A stretch of 56,895 nucleotides of DNA from Streptomyces longispororuber. Lineage in GTDB: Bacteria > Actinomycetota > Actinomycetes > Streptomycetales > Streptomycetaceae. Numbering within the stretch: position 1 is the first letter of the stretch; each line of letters starts with the position of its first letter. Below the pieces are notes generated by a model. It searched no databases and was not told where the DNA came from. It saw only the letters and a list, made by a program, of their open reading frames with translations. Shown one piece after another: positions 37,163 through 45,273 of this stretch. Both the position numbers and the translations under genes were made by a program. Location of the stretch: assembly GCF_014656095.1 (NCBI RefSeq), contig NZ_BNBT01000041.1:1-56895 (forward strand). The letters are read 5' to 3'.

Positions 37163-38788
37163 TCACAGGCTCCGGTCGCGGTACGTCGGTACGCCGTCGA
37201 GGACGGTCAGCAGCACGGGGACGTCCGCCAGTTCGGTGGCCGGGGTGGCGAGGGGGTCCGCGGCCAGCACCGTCAGGTCGGCGCGGTGGCCGAGGGCGAT
37301 GCGGCCCGCCTCCCCTTCCTCGCCCGCGGCGTACGCGGCGTTGACCGTCATGCCCTGGAGGGCCTCCAGCGCCGTGAGGGCCTGCTGCGGCGCGTGCGGG
37401 GGCCTGGTCAGGTCGCGGCTGGGGCGGCGGTGGCGGGCCCCGGCCATGACGCCCAGCGGCGGGTACGGCGCGATGGGCCAGTCGGAGCCGAGGACGACGA
37501 CCGCGCCGGAGTCCTGCAGGTCGCGGCAGCGCCAGGCGCGGGCGGCGCGCTCCTCGCCCAGCCTGCGCGACCAGTTGTCGGTGTGGTCGGCGCGGGTGAA
37601 GTCGCAGCAGTGGGTCGGCTGCATGGAGGCGACGACACCGAGCTCGGCGAACCGGCGCACGGTGTCGTCGGGGACGGTCTCGATGTGCTCGATCCGGTGG
37701 CGCACCGGCCGCCAGTCGTCGGCCTGCGCCTTCGCCACGGCGTCCAGGGCGTGGCGGACGGCGGCGTCGCCGATGGCGTGGGTGGCGGTGGGCACGCCCG
37801 CCCGGTGCAGGGTGGCGACGACCTGCGTGTACGCGTCGGGGTCCGGCCAGAAGGGGTGCCTCGACTCGCCGTCGCGGTCGGGGTGTTCCAGCCAGGCGGT
37901 GCCGTTGTCGATGGTGCCGTCCATGAAGATCTTGACGCCGTCGGTGCGCCACAGGCGCCCGCCCGTGCCCTGCTGCTCGATGAGCGCGCGGACGCCGTCG
38001 GGGCCGGTGCCGGGCTGGCACCAGGGGGCGACGCGCAGCCGCACCGGCAGTTCGCCCGCCTCGTCGAGGTCGGCGTAGAGGGCGAGGCTGTCGCCGTTGG
38101 CGTCCATGACGTGGCCGCCGGTCAGGCCCGTCGCGGCCATGGCGCGCAGCGCGGCGGCGAGGCGGTCGCGGCGCTCCCGGCGGGTCGGCTGCGGGGCGAC
38201 GCGCTCCACGAGGTCGCAGGCGGCGTCCTCCAGGAGCAGCCCGGTGGGGTGTCCGTCGGGGCCGCACACCACTTCGGCGGTGGCCTGGTCGAAGGCGCGC
38301 GGCCCGTCGACACCGGCGAGGTGCAGGGCGCGCCGGCTGGCCAGCATGGAGTGGGCGTCGAAGAGCAGCAGCAGGGCGGGCACGCCGTCGAGCACGGTGT
38401 CGAAGGGGGCGGTGTCGACGGGGCGACCCGCGAAGACGTTGGGGTCGAGGCCCCAGCCGCGCAGCCACGCCCCGGGGGCCAGGTCCCGTACCGCGCGGGC
38501 GAGGGCGTCGCGCACCTGCTCCACGTCGGTGCAGCCCGACAGGTCGAGCCCGTCGGTGAGTTCGGCCCCCGAGACAGGGTGGATGTGCCCGTCCACCAGG
38601 CCGGGCACCACCACCGCTCCCTTGAGGTCGACGACCTCGGTGGAGGCGCCCGCGAGCGCGCGGATCTCTCGGTCGTCGCCGAGGGCGGTGATGTGCCCGT
38701 CGGCGGCGGCGAGCGCGGTGCCGGGCAGGAACTCCCCGGTGGCGGGGTCGAGCGGACGGGCCGAGAGCAGGACGAGGGAGGGGCGCAC
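37163..38788 (-). CDS. Amidohydrolase of the YtcJ type (metal-dependent hydrolase)
   Basis: 541 aa from the GTG at 38788 behind AAGGAG. The zinc-binding signature VDGHIHP is in the first 70 residues, then VKIFMDGTIDNGTAWLEHP, HAIGDAAVRHALDAV, VRHRIEHIE, VASMQPTHC and LGSDWPIAPYPPLG with the final metal Asp. The C-terminal extension carries APQQALTALEALQGMTVNAAYAAGEEGEAGRIALGHRADLTVLAADPLA, the standard ending. The substrate is a cyclic or N-acyl amide, imide or formamide. It lies 56 bp after the TetR gene on the same strand and is divergent from an NCS1 permease, so both probably handle one nitrogen compound. Confidence 0.9.
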   Translation of the reverse strand: MRPSLVLLSARPLDPATGEFLPGTALAAADGHITALGDDREIRALAGASTEVVDLKGAVVVPGLVDGHIHPVSGAELTDGLDLSGCTDVEQVRDALARAVRDLAPGAWLRGWGLDPNVFAGRPVDTAPFDTVLDGVPALLLLFDAHSMLASRRALHLAGVDGPRAFDQATAEVVCGPDGHPTGLLLEDAACDLVERVAPQPTRRERRDRLAAALRAMAATGLTGGHVMDANGDSLALYADLDEAGELPVRLRVAPWCQPGTGPDGVRALIEQQGTGGRLWRTDGVKIFMDGTIDNGTAWLEHPDRDGESRHPFWPDPDAYTQVVATLHRAGVPTATHAIGDAAVRHALDAVAKAQADDWRPVRHRIEHIETVPDDTVRRFAELGVVASMQPTHCCDFTRADHTDNWSRRLGEERAARAWRCRDLQDSGAVVVLGSDWPIAPYPPLGVMAGARHRRPSRDLTRPPHAPQQALTALEALQGMTVNAAYAAGEEGEAGRIALGHRADLTVLAADPLATPATELADVPVLLTVLDGVPTYRDRSL

Positions 38789-38844
38789 AGGGGCTCCTTG
38801 CGTGCGGGCCTGGGACGGCCGGTGAGTTCGCTGGGGGCGGGCGG

Positions 38845-39486
38845 TCAGGGGGCCGCGGCGTCGGTCAACGCGCCTGCGGGCAGGCCGAGTTCGCGCTCGG
38901 CGGTGGTGAGCGGCAGGAGGCGGACGGCAGGCGGGTCGTCGGCGCTGGTGCCGCTGTTCACGAGCATGGCCAGGCCGTCGAGGACCACCAGGATCTGGAT
39001 GGCGGCCACCAGGGGGTCCGCCGTGCGGAACTCCCCCTCCTGGACGCCCTCGCGGATCAGCCCTTCGAGCCGGTCGCGCCAGGCGGTCTCCTGGGCGGCG
39101 ACGCGGGCGCGCAGCGCGGGGCGGTAGCGGCTGAGGTGGCGGGCGTTGAGCCAGAGGCGGCTGATGTCGTCGTAGGCCTCTCCGGTCGTCCGGGTCAGGA
39201 AGCGGGCCAGGTGGCGGGTGGGGGTGGCGCCGGCGCGGTCGGCCGGGAGGAGTTCGTCGAGTTCGGAGCCGACGGCGGTGCCGTAGGCCTCGGCCACGAG
39301 GTCGTCCGCGGCCGGGAAGTAGTGGCTGATCAGCCCCGGCCGGACGGCGAGTTCCTCGGCGACGCGCCGCAGGGTGATGCACTCCAGCCCTTCGGCGAGA
39401 GCCACCCGTGCGGCGGCCGCAACGATTTCCGCACGTCTTTCCGCTGGAGACTTACGAATTCGTCTGTTCGGGAGGGTTGACGACAT
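38845..39486 (-). CDS. TetR-family regulator of the amidohydrolase/permease genes
   Basis: 213 aa from ATG 39486 (alternative ATG 39495). Helix-turn-helix: RRAEIVAAAARVALAEGLECITLRRVAEELAVRPGLISHYFPAADDLV. No Shine-Dalgarno precedes either ATG, and an AT-rich dyad covers the start region, so the transcript may be leaderless or start within the operator. The order TetR then amidohydrolase on one strand, divergent permease on the other, is a typical repressor-controlled catabolic cassette. Confidence 0.88.
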   Translation of the reverse strand: MSSTLPNRRIRKSPAERRAEIVAAAARVALAEGLECITLRRVAEELAVRPGLISHYFPAADDLVAEAYGTAVGSELDELLPADRAGATPTRHLARFLTRTTGEAYDDISRLWLNARHLSRYRPALRARVAAQETAWRDRLEGLIREGVQEGEFRTADPLVAAIQILVVLDGLAMLVNSGTSADDPPAVRLLPLTTAERELGLPAGALTDAAAP

Positions 39487-39497
39487 GGAAACCATGC

Positions 39498-39517
39498 TAT
39501 TGAGTGTGCGACCAATA
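39498..39517. promoter_or_regulatory. Candidate TetR operator TATTG-N10-CAATA
   Basis: TATTG at 39498-39502 and CAATA at 39513-39517 form a dyad in a strongly AT-rich patch between the divergent TetR and permease starts, 12 bp beyond the chosen TetR start and 38 bp before the permease ATG. It would cover both promoters. Confidence 0.55.
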
Positions 39518-39554
39518 AACAAGCAGGTGGGTAACCAGCATCCGGAGGGGCCGC

Positions 39555-41084
39555 ATGGCGTCCACGATTCCCGACCCGCAGCAAGGCCCCCGCACCGCCC
39601 CGGAGCAGCCCCCGGCACGGCCTCCGGTTCCGGCTCCGGTCGCGGCTCCGCCTCCGGTTCCCGCGGACGGGGCGGGCCGCGTCGAGGCCCACGGCATCGA
39701 CCACATCCCCGAGCACGAACGCCACGGCCACCCCCGGCAGTTGTTCTCCGTCTGGGCGGCGGCCAACGTCAACTACCTGAACCTGGTGATCGGCGGCACC
39801 CTGATCCTCATGGGCCTGACGCTCCCGCAGGCCCTCGCCGTGATCGTGGTGGGCAATCTGTGCTGGCTGTTCACCGGGGTGCTCGCGATGTCCGGTCCGG
39901 CCGCGGGCGCGCCGAGCGAGGTGATCACCCGCGCGATGTTCGGCGTCCGCGGCAACCGGGTCAACAACGCGGTCGTGGGCTGGATGGTCTCCGTGGCGTA
40001 CTTCGCCCTGAACCTGGCGGCCGCGGCGACCGCTGCCTTCTCCCTCGTCGAGAAGGCCGGCGTCCCCGCGACCACGGGCGTGCGGGTCGTCGTGGTCCTG
40101 GTGATCGCCGCGCTCACCCTCGCCATCGGCGTGTACGGCCACGGCACGATCATGAAGCTCTACCTGCCGATCACGCTGGCCCTCACCGCCGTCTTCGCGG
40201 TCGTCGCCGTCGGGGTGTTCCGGCACGCCGACTACGCGTACGCCTCGGCCGAACCGCTGTCCGGCAGTGCCCTGTGGGTGGTCCTCGTCTCCGGGGTCAC
40301 CCTCATCGGCTCCGGCCCGCTCACCTACACCACCAGCGCCGACTTCTCCCGCTACCTGCCGAGGACGACGTCCGCGAAGGCCGTGCTCGGCTGGACCGCG
40401 CTGGGCGGCTTCCTGCCCGGCGTCGCCGTCTGCTCCCTCGGCGCGCTCGCCGCCACCGCCGTGGACATGACGGACCCGCAGGCGGGGCTGCAGCGGATCC
40501 TGCCGGGCTGGTTCGACCCGGTGTTCCTGCTCGCCCTGGTCCTCGGGACGATCGCCATCAACGCCCTGACCGCCTACAGCGCGGGGCTCGCCCTGCAGGC
40601 CGTGGGCATCCGGGTCCGCCGCTCCCTCAGCGTGCTCGCCGACGGCACCGCGGCGGTGTCCCTCACCTTGTACGGGCTCCTCGTCTCCGACTTCCTCGAC
40701 ACGGTCAGCAACGTCCTCCAGCTCACCGTCGTCCTGCTCGGCCCCGCCGTGGCCGTCTACGCCACCGACATCCTGCTGCGCCGCAACCGCTACGACGGCC
40801 CCGCGCTGATGGACGAGACCCGGGACAGCCCCTTCTGGTACACCGCCGGCGTCAACACGGCCGGCGCCCTCGCCCTCGCCGGGGGCGTCACCGCGGCGGC
40901 CCTGAGCGTCGACACGCTCTACACCGGGCCCCTCGCCCGGGCCCTGGGCGGCATGAACCTCGCGCTCCCCGTGGGCATCGTCGTTTCCGCGTGCCTCTAC
41001 GCGATACTCATGCGGACCACGAGGCAGCAGGTGTGTCCGGCGTCGTCCGGGGCAGGGGCGAGGTCGGACAGGAGGTGTACATGA
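39555..41084 (+). CDS. NCS1-family nucleobase/allantoin permease
   Basis: 509 aa with about 12 predicted TM helices after a Pro/Ala-rich cytoplasmic N-terminus of roughly 60 residues. Family features include HGIDHIPEHERHGHPRQLFSVWAAANVNYLNLVIGG, the purine-cytosine permease start, and GPLTYTTSADFSRYLPRTTS in the substrate region. It imports a nucleobase, hydantoin or allantoin with protons or sodium. Divergent from TetR and amidohydrolase genes. Its last bases overlap the next gene (ATGA at 41081-41084). Confidence 0.92.
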   Translation: MASTIPDPQQGPRTAPEQPPARPPVPAPVAAPPPVPADGAGRVEAHGIDHIPEHERHGHPRQLFSVWAAANVNYLNLVIGGTLILMGLTLPQALAVIVVGNLCWLFTGVLAMSGPAAGAPSEVITRAMFGVRGNRVNNAVVGWMVSVAYFALNLAAAATAAFSLVEKAGVPATTGVRVVVVLVIAALTLAIGVYGHGTIMKLYLPITLALTAVFAVVAVGVFRHADYAYASAEPLSGSALWVVLVSGVTLIGSGPLTYTTSADFSRYLPRTTSAKAVLGWTALGGFLPGVAVCSLGALAATAVDMTDPQAGLQRILPGWFDPVFLLALVLGTIAINALTAYSAGLALQAVGIRVRRSLSVLADGTAAVSLTLYGLLVSDFLDTVSNVLQLTVVLLGPAVAVYATDILLRRNRYDGPALMDETRDSPFWYTAGVNTAGALALAGGVTAAALSVDTLYTGPLARALGGMNLALPVGIVVSACLYAILMRTTRQQVCPASSGAGARSDRRCT

Positions 41085-41812
41085 TCCATCTGGCGGTTCC
41101 GCTGTGGGACGTGGGGAACGGGCAGGGCGTACGGCAGCTCTCCGAGCTGGGGCTCGCCCTGGTGCTCTCCAGCCTGATCGGCTGGGAGCGCGCGGCCCAG
41201 CAGAAGAGCGCGGGGCTGCGCACGCACACCCTCGTGGGCATCGCCAGCGCGCTCATGATGGAGGTCTCCCAGCACGGCTTCAGCAACGTCCTCGGCCTGG
41301 ACAACGTGTCCTTCGACCCGTCCCGGGTGGCCGCCCAGATCGTCTCCGGCATCGGCTTCATCGGCGGCGGCCTGATCTTCGTGCGCCAGGACGCCGTGCG
41401 CGGCCTCACCACCGCGGCGACGATCTGGCTCACCTGCGCGGTCGGCATGGCCTGCGGGGGCGGCCTGCCGATCCTCGCGCTGGCCGTGACCGCCCTGCAC
41501 TTCCTGGTCGTGCGCGGGTACCCGCTGCTCGCGGGGCGCCTGCTCGCCCGCACGCGCAGCTCGGCGTTCGAGCTGCGCATGACGTACCGCACCGGTACGG
41601 CCCTGCTGCCCCGGCTGATGGAGACGTGCACCCGGCGCGGCTTCCGCATCCTGAAGGTGCGGGTCGACCGGCTGCCCGGGGACGGCGACCCGGCGGCCCG
41701 CGTCCTGCTCGCGCTGGAGGGCGCGGCCGACACCGGGCCGCTCACCGCCGACCTGTTCGACAGCGACGGCGTGCTCGACGTCGAGATGACCCCGGCCGCC
41801 GACGACGAGTAG
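41081..41812 (+). CDS. MgtC/SapB-family membrane protein
   Basis: 243 aa. ATG 41081 overlaps the permease stop by 4 bp (ATGA) behind GGAGG with 5-base spacing, so translation is coupled. The conserved MgtC core is present: LGLALVLSSLIGWERAAQQKSAGLRTHTLVGIASALMM, VAAQIVSGIGFIGGGLIFVRQDAVRGLTTAATIWLTCAVGMACGGG. Four TM helices precede a cytoplasmic ACT-like C-terminal domain (about residues 160-243). MgtC proteins affect magnesium homeostasis and restrain F-type ATP synthase in pathogens; why it is coupled to a nucleobase permease is unclear. Confidence 0.92.
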   Translation: MIHLAVPLWDVGNGQGVRQLSELGLALVLSSLIGWERAAQQKSAGLRTHTLVGIASALMMEVSQHGFSNVLGLDNVSFDPSRVAAQIVSGIGFIGGGLIFVRQDAVRGLTTAATIWLTCAVGMACGGGLPILALAVTALHFLVVRGYPLLAGRLLARTRSSAFELRMTYRTGTALLPRLMETCTRRGFRILKVRVDRLPGDGDPAARVLLALEGAADTGPLTADLFDSDGVLDVEMTPAADDE

Positions 41813-41890
41813 GCGCGGCGGCACCAAAGCCGCCCACGGCGACCGATTCGTGCAAGACCGCGCCGCCGCGGGCTGCGTAGCGTCGCGGCC

Positions 41891-42328
41891 ATGACGACGA
41901 CTTCTCCGGCCTCACGCCACCTCAGCACCCGTATCGCCCGCCCCGCGCAGGAGGTCTACGCCTACGCGGCGGACCCCTCCCGCTGGCCCGAGTGGGCGCG
42001 GGGCCTCGCCGACTCCCTCGTCCCGGCCGGGGGAAGCGACGGAGTGTGGGTCGGGGAGTCACCGGTCCTGGGGCGGGTGACGGTGGCCTTCGCCGAGCGG
42101 AACGCGTTCGGCGTCCTCGACCACGACGTCACCCTGCCCTCGGGGGAGGTCGTCCACAACCCGCTGCGGGTGCTGCGCGACGGCGACGGGTGCGAGGTGG
42201 TGTTCACGCTGCGCCGCCGGCCGGGGACGAGCGACGAGGACTTCCGGCGCGACGCGGACGCGGTGCTCGCCGACCTCACCGTGCTCAAGCGGGTCGCCGA
42301 ACGGCCGGGCGGTCCCGGCCCGCGGTAG
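41891..42328 (+). CDS. SRPBCC-type protein, 145 aa
   Basis: START-like fold: ATRIARPAQEVYAYAADPSRWPEWARGL at the start, then GESPVLGRVTVAFAERNAFGVLDHDVTLPSGEVV and a C-terminal helix with LADLTVLKRVAER. Resembles small Streptomyces polyketide cyclase/dehydrase proteins. No signal or catalytic residue is evident. It converges with the uracil-DNA glycosylase gene; 33 bp separate the stops. Confidence 0.8.
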   Translation: MTTTSPASRHLSTRIARPAQEVYAYAADPSRWPEWARGLADSLVPAGGSDGVWVGESPVLGRVTVAFAERNAFGVLDHDVTLPSGEVVHNPLRVLRDGDGCEVVFTLRRRPGTSDEDFRRDADAVLADLTVLKRVAERPGGPGPR

Positions 42329-42361
42329 GGCGGCGGTCGCCGGCCCGGCGCCCACCGGCTC

Positions 42362-43135
42362 TCACGGGAGCGGCCGGTGCCGGGGCGCGTACGGCGGGAT
42401 GCCCGCCTCGCCCGCCGCCGCCCGCAGGACGTCCCGGAGCATGGCCGGGGTCAGCCGCCCGGTGAACGTGTTGCGCTGGCTGACGTGGAAGCAGCCGTAC
42501 AAGGTCACGGTGCCGGGGGCGGTGGCCGCGCCGGGCCCGGCCGCGCGGACCGCGGGCGGGGAGCCGCGCTCCAGCGTGACCCGCGCGCCGTGCGCGAAGC
42601 GCGGGCGGGGCCGGGGCAGCACCCACCCCGCCTCCGCGAAGGCGGGCAACGCGGCCTGCCAGCCGAAGGCCCCCAGGACCACCACCGCGCGCAGGTGCGG
42701 CGCGAGCAGCTCCAGCTCCCGTACGAGCCAGGGCCTGCAGGCGTCCCGCTCCCCCGGGGTCGGCTTGTTCTCCGGTGGCGCGCAGTGCACCGGGGACGTC
42801 ACCCGGACGCCGCGCAGGGTCAGCCCGTCGTCCGCGGAGACCGCCAGCGGGCCCGACGCGAGTCCCACCTCGTGCAGGGCCCCGTACAGGACGTCGCCGG
42901 AGCGGTCGCCGGTGAACATCCGGCCGGTCCTGTTGCCCCCGTGCGCGGCGGGCGCGAGTCCCACGACGAGCAGCGAGGCGTCCGCGGGCCCGAACCCGGG
43001 CACCGGGCGGGACCAGTACGTCCAGTCCTTGAACGCGGCGCGCTTGACCCGCCCGACCTCCTCGCGCCAGGCCACCAGCCGTGGACAGGCGGTGCACCCC
43101 GCGATGCGGGCGTCCAGTTCGGCAAGAGGATCCAT
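42362..43135 (-). CDS. Family 5 (UdgB-type) uracil-DNA glycosylase
   Basis: 257 aa from the ATG at 43135. The iron-sulfur cysteine start CTACPRL (Cys14, Cys17) is followed by GLAPAAHGGNRTGRMFTGD, the motif A of thermostable family 5 enzymes, by C-containing SPVHCAPPENKPTPGERDACRPW, and by CFHVSQRNTFTGRLT, the motif B. It removes uracil and related deaminated bases from DNA. Upstream codons up to the previous ATG show no conserved residues, so the short form was chosen. Confidence 0.9.
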   Translation of the reverse strand: MDPLAELDARIAGCTACPRLVAWREEVGRVKRAAFKDWTYWSRPVPGFGPADASLLVVGLAPAAHGGNRTGRMFTGDRSGDVLYGALHEVGLASGPLAVSADDGLTLRGVRVTSPVHCAPPENKPTPGERDACRPWLVRELELLAPHLRAVVVLGAFGWQAALPAFAEAGWVLPRPRPRFAHGARVTLERGSPPAVRAAGPGAATAPGTVTLYGCFHVSQRNTFTGRLTPAMLRDVLRAAAGEAGIPPYAPRHRPLP

Positions 43136-43393
43136 GGCGTGCACCTGCCCGGGACTGACGGCGTCGAACGGAGGAGTGATCAACGGATCTCCACCGTAGT
43201 GCGGCCGCCGCCGGGCGGGGCGGCCGCGGCCGAACGGCCGCGGCCCGATCGGGGGCATCCCACGTGTGTCACCCGCGCGGCACCGCCGCGGGCGGCCGGT
43301 GTGCGGCATCGTCGACGTGCCCCGCGCCCGGGCGGTGCCCGGCGACGGGCCGGCACCCAGGAGGCGCCGGGACGGTACAGGGGAGCGGCATTG

Positions 43394-43816
43394 GTGCGTG
43401 GCAGGACGACGGGTGGGGTCGCCGGGGCGGGTGCGCTCGCGGTGGCGCTGCTCTCCGCGCTGACCGGCTGCGGCGCCCTCGCCGAGCGCGAGGACGCGGC
43501 CGGCGCGGCGGCGGACCGGTTCACCAGGAGCCTGCGCGCCGCGGACGCCGGACGCGGCTGTGCGGCGCTCGCCCCCGGAACCCGCGACGAACTGGAGCGC
43601 ACCGCCGAGCTGCCGTGCGTACGGGCCCTGCCGGACGCGGGGCTTCCCGACGCCGGTGGGGTCCGGTCCGTCGACGTGTACGGGCGTCAGGCGCGTGTGG
43701 TGCTGCGCCGCGACACGCTGTTCCTGTCGTCCTTCCCCGACGGCTGGAAGGTCACCGCCGCCGGCTGCACGGCGCGGCCCGAACAGCCGTACCAGTGTCT
43801 GATCAAGGGTGGGTGA
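43394..43816 (+). CDS. Small lipoprotein of unknown function
   Basis: 140 aa from the GTG at 43394 (TTG 43391 also possible; GGGAG upstream at 43381). The signal ends in the lipobox LTGCGAL, so Cys about residue 24 is lipidated and the protein is anchored outside the membrane. The mature part contains DRFTRSLRAADAGRGCAALAP, LPCVRALPDAG and C-terminal RVVLRRDTLFLSSFPDGWKVTAAGCTARPEQPYQCLI; the even cysteine count suggests disulfides. It opens an operon with the next two genes, separated by 3 bp and then overlapping. Confidence 0.75.
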   Translation: MRGRTTGGVAGAGALAVALLSALTGCGALAEREDAAGAAADRFTRSLRAADAGRGCAALAPGTRDELERTAELPCVRALPDAGLPDAGGVRSVDVYGRQARVVLRRDTLFLSSFPDGWKVTAAGCTARPEQPYQCLIKGG

Positions 43817-43819
43817 GGG

Positions 43820-43903
43820 ATGCGGACGATGTTCGCCCTGTACCTCGTCGTCATCGTCGGCGGTCTTGCCTACTGCGTGTCGCTGGGGCTGATGCACCGG
43901 TGA
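43820..43903 (+). CDS. 27-residue single-span membrane peptide
   Basis: ATG 43820, three bases after the lipoprotein stop, encodes MRTMFALYLVVIVGGLAYCV and ends in SLGLMHR. One hydrophobic helix spans residues about 4-22, with a His-Arg end. Its stop shares the GTGA with the next gene, which is strong evidence of translational coupling and hence of a real gene. Function unknown; possibly an assembly or regulatory partner of the DUF6766 protein. Confidence 0.65.
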   Translation: MRTMFALYLVVIVGGLAYCVSLGLMHR

Positions 43904-44607
43904 AGGACGCGCGGCACACCCCGCCGGGGGGCCTGCGGCGCTTCGTGCGCGACAACGGGCTGTCCCTGGCCTTCGGTCTCGGCTTCCTCCTCTCGCTGGC
44001 GGGCCAGGCGGTCGCCGGGCACGCGGAGTTCAACAACCGGCTCGTCGCCGAGGAGCTCCAGCCGGTGGGCTTCGGCGGCTATCTGCTCACCTCAGACTTC
44101 GCCGTGGACGTCACGGAGAACTGGCAGTCGGAGTACCTCCAGTTCTTCCTCTACGTCTTCGGGACGGTGTGGCTGCTGCAACGCGGCTCGCCCGAGTCCA
44201 AGGAGCTCGACAAGGCGGGCCCGGAGACGGACCGGCAGCAACGGGTCGGCGCGTACGCGAGGGCCGACTCACCGCGCTGGGCCGCCGTCGGCGGCCTCCG
44301 GCAGACCTGGTTCTCCCGCTCCCTGGGCACGGTCATGGGCGTGGTGTTCCTGCTCTCGTGGCTGGCGCAGTCCGTCACCGGCGTCGCCGCGTACAACGAG
44401 GAGCACCTGCGTGAACTGCAGGCGCCCATCGGCTGGACCGCGTACCTCACCGCCGCCGACTTCTGGGACCGCACCCTGCAGAACTGGCAGTCCGAACTCC
44501 TCGCAGTGGGGTCGATGGCCATCCTCTCCGTGTACCTGCGCCAGCGCGGCTCACCGGAGTCCAAGCCCGTGGGCGCGGCGCACACCTCCACCGGGGTCGA
44601 GGGCTGA
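43900..44607 (+). CDS. DUF6766-like membrane protein with internal duplication
   Basis: 235 aa, GTG at 43900 overlapping the upstream stop by 4 bp. Two similar halves: residues about 18-100 (FLLSLAGQAVAG, NWQSE, WLLQRGSPESK) and about 145-230 (FLLSWLAQSVTG, NWQSE, YLRQRGSPESK). Each half has two hydrophobic segments, giving four TM helices. The shared NWQSE and QRGSPESK motifs point to an ancient gene duplication and fusion. No biochemical role is known to me. Confidence 0.85.
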   Translation: MKDARHTPPGGLRRFVRDNGLSLAFGLGFLLSLAGQAVAGHAEFNNRLVAEELQPVGFGGYLLTSDFAVDVTENWQSEYLQFFLYVFGTVWLLQRGSPESKELDKAGPETDRQQRVGAYARADSPRWAAVGGLRQTWFSRSLGTVMGVVFLLSWLAQSVTGVAAYNEEHLRELQAPIGWTAYLTAADFWDRTLQNWQSELLAVGSMAILSVYLRQRGSPESKPVGAAHTSTGVEG

Positions 44608-44639
44608 GCGGGGCCGCCGCCGCGCCGGGCGCCCCGGTG

Positions 44640-45020
44640 TCAGGCGTCGACGCGGCGGCGGGCGGCCTCGATGTCGCCGAGGTACTGGTGGGTCCAGCCG
44701 CACATGCCGTCGACCACGCCCCGCAGGGCCCGGCCCGGGGCCGTGAGGGTGTACTCGACGCGCGGCGGCACGGTGGGGTGCACGGTCCGCTCGACCAGGC
44801 CGTTGCGCTCCAGCATGCGCAGGTTCTGGGTGAGCATCTTGTGGCTGATGCCCTCGACCTCGTTCCGCAATGCGCTGAACCGCAGGGTGTGTTCGCCGAG
44901 GGCCTCGATGATCAGGAGTGCCCACTTGTTGGCCACGTCCGAGAAGATCTCGCGCGCCAGCGAGTCCGCCCGCCGCAGATCCGCGTCCTCGGCCGTGCCC
45001 GTGTACTGCTTGGTCACCAT
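44640..45020 (-). CDS. HxlR-family (MarR-like) regulator
   Basis: 126 aa. Winged helix: DVANKWALLIIEALGEHTLRFSALRNEVEGISHKMLTQNLRMLERNGLVERTVHPTVPPRVEYTLTAPGRAL, the signature W-A-L-L-I-I...RF..L...I..ISHKMLTQ of HxlR proteins. It is divergent from the RidA gene across 253 bp, so it may regulate it. Redox or aldehyde sensing is common in the family but no sensing cysteine is placed here beyond one at position 107 (MCGW). Confidence 0.9.
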   Translation of the reverse strand: MVTKQYTGTAEDADLRRADSLAREIFSDVANKWALLIIEALGEHTLRFSALRNEVEGISHKMLTQNLRMLERNGLVERTVHPTVPPRVEYTLTAPGRALRGVVDGMCGWTHQYLGDIEAARRRVDA

Positions 45021-45273
45021 CGGGTTCCCCAGTCACTGAAAAGTGCATTCTTCCAGGTCGCTCGGCACTCTCCTACAGTTCCCGAGTAACCGCAAGAGAG
45101 CACGGGCGCGAGGTGCGCGCGTGCGCGGAAGTGGGCGGGAGTGCGCGTGCACGCCTGCGAGCGGGCGTGGGTGCGGGTGGGCGCGTAGGGGTGCGCCCGC
45201 GCGCCGACGCGCGGTGGCGCGCGGGCGGGCCCCGTCGTCGCTCCGTCTCCTCCCCGACCGAAGGGCAAGCACT
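45021..45273. promoter_or_regulatory. Divergent HxlR - RidA region with low-complexity alternating G/C-rich tract
   Basis: Close to HxlR (45030-45100) the DNA is of normal texture and may hold the HxlR operator. From about 45100 to 45235 it becomes a long run of alternating GT/GC words (GTGCGCGCGTGCGCGG, GTGCGCGTGCACGC), the pattern prone to Z-DNA. No gene fits. Ribosome binding site for RidA: GAAGGGC at 45260-45266. Confidence 0.5.
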
